Positions 60,167 to 64,000 of a stretch of 64,000 nucleotides of DNA are shown here, one piece after another (positions within the stretch are counted from its first letter, which is position 1; every line of letters begins with the position of its first letter). Origin of the DNA: Foliamicus sp963666765 (lineage in GTDB: Bacteria > Pseudomonadota > Gammaproteobacteria > Steroidobacterales > Foliamicaceae); the NCBI GenBank assembly GCA_963666765.1, contig OY762933.1:1984001-2048000 (forward strand), read 5' to 3'. The notes beneath the pieces were generated by a model that saw only the letters and a list, made by a program, of their open reading frames with translations, did no database searches and had not been told where the DNA came from. Made by a program: the position numbers and the translations under genes.

Positions 60167-61942
60167 ATGGTGATGCTGCTCACCGTGTTTGCGCTGTACC
60201 TGTTTACGCGCGACCGGATTCCGCTGGAAACCGCCGGCATGGGCGTCTTGCTGTTGCTGCTGCTGGGGTTCCAGTTCTGGCCGTTGGAACAGGACGGCGT
60301 GCCGGTCATCCGGCCAACCGACTTTTTCCTCAATGTGGGTCATGAAGCCCTGATCACCATTACGGCCCTGCTGGTGGCCGGCAAGGGACTGGAAATCACC
60401 GGCGCTCTGCGCCCGATCGCCTTGTTCTTCACCCGCCTTTGGACCCGCCTGCCTCTGCTCGCCGCGCTGCTTACGCTGGTGGGCTCCGCCGTATTCAGCG
60501 CGTTCGTCAATAACACCCCGGTTGTCGTGATGCTGCTTCCGGTCCTGACCGCTGCGGCACTGCACGCCAAGCAATCGCCTTCCGCGATTCTGCTGCCGAT
60601 GGGCTTCGCCACCCTGATCGGAGGCATGTCCACGGTGATCGGCACTTCAACCAACCTGCTCGTCGTGAAGCTTGCCGAGCAGGACCTCGGACTGCCTGTC
60701 TTCGGTATGTTCGCCTTCTCCCTGCCCGTCCTGCTGGTCGGCAGCGTCGCGATCGTCTTCCTTTGGCTGCTCGCGCCGCGCCTGACTCCCGAGCGCACCC
60801 TGCCCCTGGCCGAGGCCAAGCTGCTGTTCACCTCCACCCTGACCATCAGGCCGGGCGGCTTCGCCGACGGCAAGACCGTGGCGGAGATTCGGGCGCGAAC
60901 CAGCAACGAGATGCTGATTACGCGCATCGTGCGCGGCAACAACGTTTTCGTTCACGGGCTCGACGGGTTGCAGATGCGGGCGGGCGATCTCCTGTTCGTG
61001 CGCGACACCATGGAGCACCTGAGCGAATACGAGGATGTGCTGGGCGCCTCGCTGCCGCACGGGGAGGACCGGTTCCAGGATGAGCCGCAGCAGATAGCCG
61101 AGCTGGTGGTGACGCGGGGCTCGCCGCTCGACAAGCGCAGCGTTCGCGCGGCCCACCTCGACGAAATCTACGGTCTCCTGCCGCTCGCCATCCATCGCGC
61201 CGGAGCGCGGGAAGCGCCGACCCACGATCTACTGAACGCGCGGCTGAGCACGGGGGACGTGTTGCTGGTGCAGGCCTCAAGGGCCGAGATACGCCGGCTG
61301 ACCACCGAATCCGCCATGCTGGTGCTGGGCCGCGTGGTGGAATTGCCGCGGGCGGGAAGAGCGAAGGCCGCGGTAGCGATCATGACCGCGATCATCGTTC
61401 CGGCGGCGCTGGGCTGGGTGCCCATCGTGCTCACCTCCGTGACGGGAGTGGGCTTGATGATCGCGGCGAAATGCATGAGTTGGCGCAACGTGCGCGACGC
61501 CTTCAACGTGCCGCTCACCATCATCATCGTGGCGAGTCTGAGCCTGGGTCAGGCGTTGATCAAGACCGGCGCCGCGGACTGGCTCGCGCAGGTTTTTGTC
61601 GTGGTCTCCGGCGATCTACCGGTGCCCCTGATACTCAGCGGGCTGATGCTCCTGATGGCGATCCTGACAAACGTGGTTTCAAACAACGCCGCCGCCATTA
61701 TCGGAACGCCGATCGCATACTCCTTCGCCACCGGACTCGGCGCGCCGGTGGAACCCTTCATTCTGGCGGTGATATTCGGCGCCAACATGAGTTTCCTCAC
61801 ACCGATCGGTTACCAGACCAATCTGCTGATCATGAGCGCCGGCGGCTACCGGCGGCTGGACTTCCTGCGGATCGGCGCGCCGCTCACCCTGATCATGTGG
61901 GTCGGTTTCTCGCTCCTGTTGCCGATGATGTACGCGCTTTAG
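60167..61942 (+). CDS. SLC13-family permease with RCK domains, second copy
   Basis: A 591-residue transporter of the same type as 55053-57410, with VNNTPVVVMLLPVL and GTSTNLLVVKLAE in the first membrane half, two TrkA-C-like domains (about 210-400) and FLTPIGYQTNLLIMSAGGYR in the second half. It is shorter and only distantly similar to the first copy, so not a recent duplicate. Probably imports or exports sulfate, sulfonates or dicarboxylates. Confidence 0.83.
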   Translation: MVMLLTVFALYLFTRDRIPLETAGMGVLLLLLLGFQFWPLEQDGVPVIRPTDFFLNVGHEALITITALLVAGKGLEITGALRPIALFFTRLWTRLPLLAALLTLVGSAVFSAFVNNTPVVVMLLPVLTAAALHAKQSPSAILLPMGFATLIGGMSTVIGTSTNLLVVKLAEQDLGLPVFGMFAFSLPVLLVGSVAIVFLWLLAPRLTPERTLPLAEAKLLFTSTLTIRPGGFADGKTVAEIRARTSNEMLITRIVRGNNVFVHGLDGLQMRAGDLLFVRDTMEHLSEYEDVLGASLPHGEDRFQDEPQQIAELVVTRGSPLDKRSVRAAHLDEIYGLLPLAIHRAGAREAPTHDLLNARLSTGDVLLVQASRAEIRRLTTESAMLVLGRVVELPRAGRAKAAVAIMTAIIVPAALGWVPIVLTSVTGVGLMIAAKCMSWRNVRDAFNVPLTIIIVASLSLGQALIKTGAADWLAQVFVVVSGDLPVPLILSGLMLLMAILTNVVSNNAAAIIGTPIAYSFATGLGAPVEPFILAVIFGANMSFLTPIGYQTNLLIMSAGGYRRLDFLRIGAPLTLIMWVGFSLLLPMMYAL

Positions 61943-61951
61943 CTGTCGCGC

Positions 61952-62755
61952 TCAGCGCGAGCGTTCTTTGGGGCGGGGCGGGCGCAGACGAGTGAGAACG
62001 AAAAGGGCAAGCGCCGCAACCACGATGGAAGGGCCCGACGGCGTGTCCAGTCTGGCCGACGCATAAAGGCCGCCGCCAATCGCGGCCACGCCGATGAGCG
62101 CGGCGCCCGCCGCCATGCGCTCCGGGCTGGACGAGAATCGCCGCGCCGCCGCCGGAGGAATGACCAGCAGCGCGACGATCAGGAGTATCCCCACGATCTT
62201 GATCGCAATGGCGATGATTCCGGCCACCAGAAAACCGAATAGCAGGCGCGCCCGGTCGGGGCGCAGTCCCGCCACTATGGCCAGGTCGCGGTCCAGCGTC
62301 GCCGCCAGCAGGGGCCGCCAGATCCACCAAAGCACACCCAGCGCCGCCGCGCCGCCCAGCCAGATGATCCCCACGTCCAGGCGCGTGACGGCCAGCAGGT
62401 CTCCGAAGAGCATGGCGTGCAGATCCACCCGCATGTTCGGGAAAAAGGCCAGCACCACCAGTCCGAGCGCAAGGCCACCGTGAGCAAGCATGCCGAGCAG
62501 GGTATCCGTGGGCAGCGTGTCACGGCGCTCCAGGTAGAACATGGTCACCACCACCATGCAGGCCGCGATCAGGATGCCGATCACGATGCTGAAATTGAAA
62601 ACCACCGCCAGCGCCACGCCCAGCAAGGCCGAATGCGCGATCGTCTCGCCGAAGTACGCCAGCCGGCGCCAGACCACGAAGCAGCCCACGGGGCCGGTCA
62701 CCAGCGCCAGTCCGATGCCTGCCAGAAGCGCCCGGGTAACGAAGTCATCCAGCAT
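61952..62755 (-). CDS. znuB: Zinc ABC transporter permease ZnuB
   Basis: A 267-residue membrane permease of the ABC-3 family with about 8 helices (LVTGPVGCFVVWRRLAYFGETIAHSALLGVAL near the start is diagnostic). It imports Zn2+ with ZnuC and the binding protein ZnuA. It lies 2 bases after the ZnuC stop and forms one minus-strand operon with it. Confidence 0.92.
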   Translation of the reverse strand: MLDDFVTRALLAGIGLALVTGPVGCFVVWRRLAYFGETIAHSALLGVALAVVFNFSIVIGILIAACMVVVTMFYLERRDTLPTDTLLGMLAHGGLALGLVVLAFFPNMRVDLHAMLFGDLLAVTRLDVGIIWLGGAAALGVLWWIWRPLLAATLDRDLAIVAGLRPDRARLLFGFLVAGIIAIAIKIVGILLIVALLVIPPAAARRFSSSPERMAAGAALIGVAAIGGGLYASARLDTPSGPSIVVAALALFVLTRLRPPRPKERSR

Positions 62756-62757
62756 GT

Positions 62758-63474
62758 TCAGGCGCCGTCGTAAGGAAACGTCCGGCCGGCGGGTCCCGGC
62801 GAAGGCGGCGATTCTCCGTCCTTCGCGGGGTCCGGTTCATGCTCGTGGGGCACCAGGACGATGATGTCGTCACCGCTGCGCACGGCCCGTTTCAGATCAT
62901 GCGAAATCACCAGTATCCCGCATCCGAGATCTCGCCTGACTTCCTTTATCAGGCCGAAAAGAATGTCGGCGCCAACCATATCCACGCCCTGGTCCGGCTC
63001 GTCCAGCACCAGCAGTTCCGGCCGATTGATCAGCGCGTGGGCAAGCAGGAGCCGTTGGAACTCTCCCCCGGAAAGCGTGGTTACGGGAGGGTTGCCCAGC
63101 CGGTCCAGGCCCACCGCGACGAGAGCGGCGTCAATCACCTCGTCGGGTACCGGGACGGTAAGCCTCATCAGCCGGCGTGCCGTCAGCGGCAGCGTCGGGG
63201 TGATCGGGAGCTTTTGCGGAACGTAGCCGATTCTCAGCGAATCCGCCAGTTCGACCGATCCCTCATCGATATCGATCAATCCCAGCGCCGCCTTGACGCA
63301 GGTCGACTTGCCTGCGCCGTTTGCGCCGGCCACGAAAATCATTTCCCCACGCTCGACGTTCAGATCGACGTGGCGAAATATCCAGCGGCCCCCGCGACGC
63401 ACGCCCATGTTGCGGGCGTGGATCAGGTTGGTGGATGCGGCGCGTCTCAAGTTTCCGGCGCTCCAATGCCTCAC
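62758..63474 (-). CDS. znuC: Zinc ABC transporter ATPase ZnuC
   Basis: A 238-residue ATPase with Walker A AGANGAGKST, signature LSGGEFQRLLLAHAL, Walker B LLVLDEPDQGVD and a VISHDL switch. The GTG at 63474 is used because homologues begin about there; the frame is open up to 63765. It diverges from znuA, and their shared promoter gap (63475-63656) should contain Zur control, though I see no clear palindromic Zur box. Confidence 0.92.
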   Translation of the reverse strand: MRHWSAGNLRRAASTNLIHARNMGVRRGGRWIFRHVDLNVERGEMIFVAGANGAGKSTCVKAALGLIDIDEGSVELADSLRIGYVPQKLPITPTLPLTARRLMRLTVPVPDEVIDAALVAVGLDRLGNPPVTTLSGGEFQRLLLAHALINRPELLVLDEPDQGVDMVGADILFGLIKEVRRDLGCGILVISHDLKRAVRSGDDIIVLVPHEHEPDPAKDGESPPSPGPAGRTFPYDGA

Positions 63475-63656
63475 GAGGCTGTGCACACGGGCGAGCCCGA
63501 GCAATGCCCCTAGTCTACAATAGCGCGCCTCGCCACCCTGGGCCGAGAGGCTGGCCGAACGGTCGCGCTTATGCGGTTGCGGCGGCCTGGCCCTGCAACC
63601 GGCCGCAAACAGGGCAGGACGCAGCCGGCAGGAACACGCACCGGGGGGGAAACCTG

Positions 63657-64000
63657 ATGAACGACAACACCCATTGCAGGCGGTTCGGCGCCGTTCCCGT
63701 GCGCCCATCGCCGCGAATTGCGCTGATCGGCGCACTGACGGTACTGAGCGGCCTTGCGGGCGCACCCGCCACGGCCGACTCGAACATCCGCGTTGTCGCT
63801 TCGATTAAACCCGTGGACTCGCTGGTAAGCGCGGTAATGGCGGGCGTGGGCGAACCGCACCTGATCATGCGCGGCGCATCTTCGCCGCATACCTACAACC
63901 TGCGTCCATCGGACGCCGCAAGGCTGCAGGAAGCCGACGTGGTCTTTCTGGTTGGGGAGGCAATCGAGACGGCTCTGATGGGGCCTGTAAGCGCACTGGC
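63657..64000 (+). CDS. znuA: Zinc ABC transporter substrate-binding protein ZnuA, N-terminal part
   Basis: Runs off the right edge; about 114 residues are visible. A signal peptide (IALIGALTVLSGLAGAPATA, cleavage after about residue 41) leads to IRVVASIKPVDSLVSAVMAGVG and the zinc ligand region SPHTYNLRPSDA. It would carry Zn2+ in the periplasm to ZnuBC. Start ATG 63657 follows a GGGGGGGA ribosome site. Confidence 0.9.
   Translation, partial: MNDNTHCRRFGAVPVRPSPRIALIGALTVLSGLAGAPATADSNIRVVASIKPVDSLVSAVMAGVGEPHLIMRGASSPHTYNLRPSDAARLQEADVVFLVGEAIETALMGPVSAL

Noticed and set aside
63475..63656. A Zur operator in the znuC-znuA gap
   Set aside because: I could not find the expected palindrome; only a possible TACAAT -10 element is visible.

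Overview
The window is a high-GC, gene-dense stretch of a proteobacterial chromosome, most likely gammaproteobacterial. The best evidence is the order pyrE - dut - coaBC - radC - rpmG/rpmB (42.8-48.5 kb), which closely follows the arrangement known from Escherichia coli, together with bioC, comF, znuABC and an MFS-acyltransferase fusion. The genus cannot be told from the sequence alone. The metabolic genes suggest a respiring heterotroph that uses amino acids (short PutA, two PutP-like symporters, 5-oxoprolinase), carboxylates (two SLC13 carriers) and aromatic CoA thioesters (a fused FAD monooxygenase/Old Yellow Enzyme next to an enoyl-CoA hydratase).

Layout. 0-9 kb: the modC tail, bioC, an MFS-acyltransferase fusion, a DUF1295 membrane enzyme, an SDR, comF and putA. 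9-13.5 kb: an accessory patch with a coiled-coil protein built on 33-bp repeats, an unknown protein plus PIN toxin pair, a small coiled-coil protein, and a methyltransferase-HNH nuclease fusion. 13.5-25 kb: a steroid-reductase-like enzyme, a radical SAM protein, a MacAB-type export system split by two unrelated genes, two glutathione transferases, plsY, birA, coaX, then tRNA-Thr and tRNA-Met.

25-34.5 kb: a lower-GC island begins immediately after tRNA-Met. It carries, all on the + strand, a GIY-YIG-like protein, a DndB-like DGQHR protein, a small ORF, a GHKL-type ATPase, an unknown protein, a frameshifted gene, a tiny basic protein, a PP-loop (PAPS-reductase/DndC-like) protein and a cysteine desulfurase. 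This looks like a sulfur-based nucleic-acid modification and defence cassette, but it lacks recognisable DndD and DndE. It is the best candidate here for an undescribed system. The right edge holds a degenerate copy of the neighbouring dehydrogenase 3' end and a decayed toxin-antitoxin pair.

34.5-42.8 kb: a minus-strand block of redox and unknown proteins (MDR dehydrogenase, Tat-exported DUF1838 protein, a PCP_red mini-protein, DUF1015, flavin amine oxidase), then the bifunctional monooxygenase and the hydratase. 42.8-51.4 kb: the pyrE-to-rpmB neighbourhood, interrupted by an intact IS1182-family element, then two tandem sodium symporters. 51.4-64 kb: 5-oxoprolinase, two SLC13/RCK carriers, a ferredoxin-reductase-like flavoprotein, a ribonucleotide-reductase-like protein of uncertain activity, and divergent znuCB and znuA, the latter running off the end.

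Two repeat families recur. One is a short hairpin repeat (GAGGGCG-GGA-CGCCCTC type) found between genes and also in frame inside birA and the 5-oxoprolinase gene. The other is a roughly 165-bp element with 25-bp terminal inverted repeats, present twice in opposite orientation.
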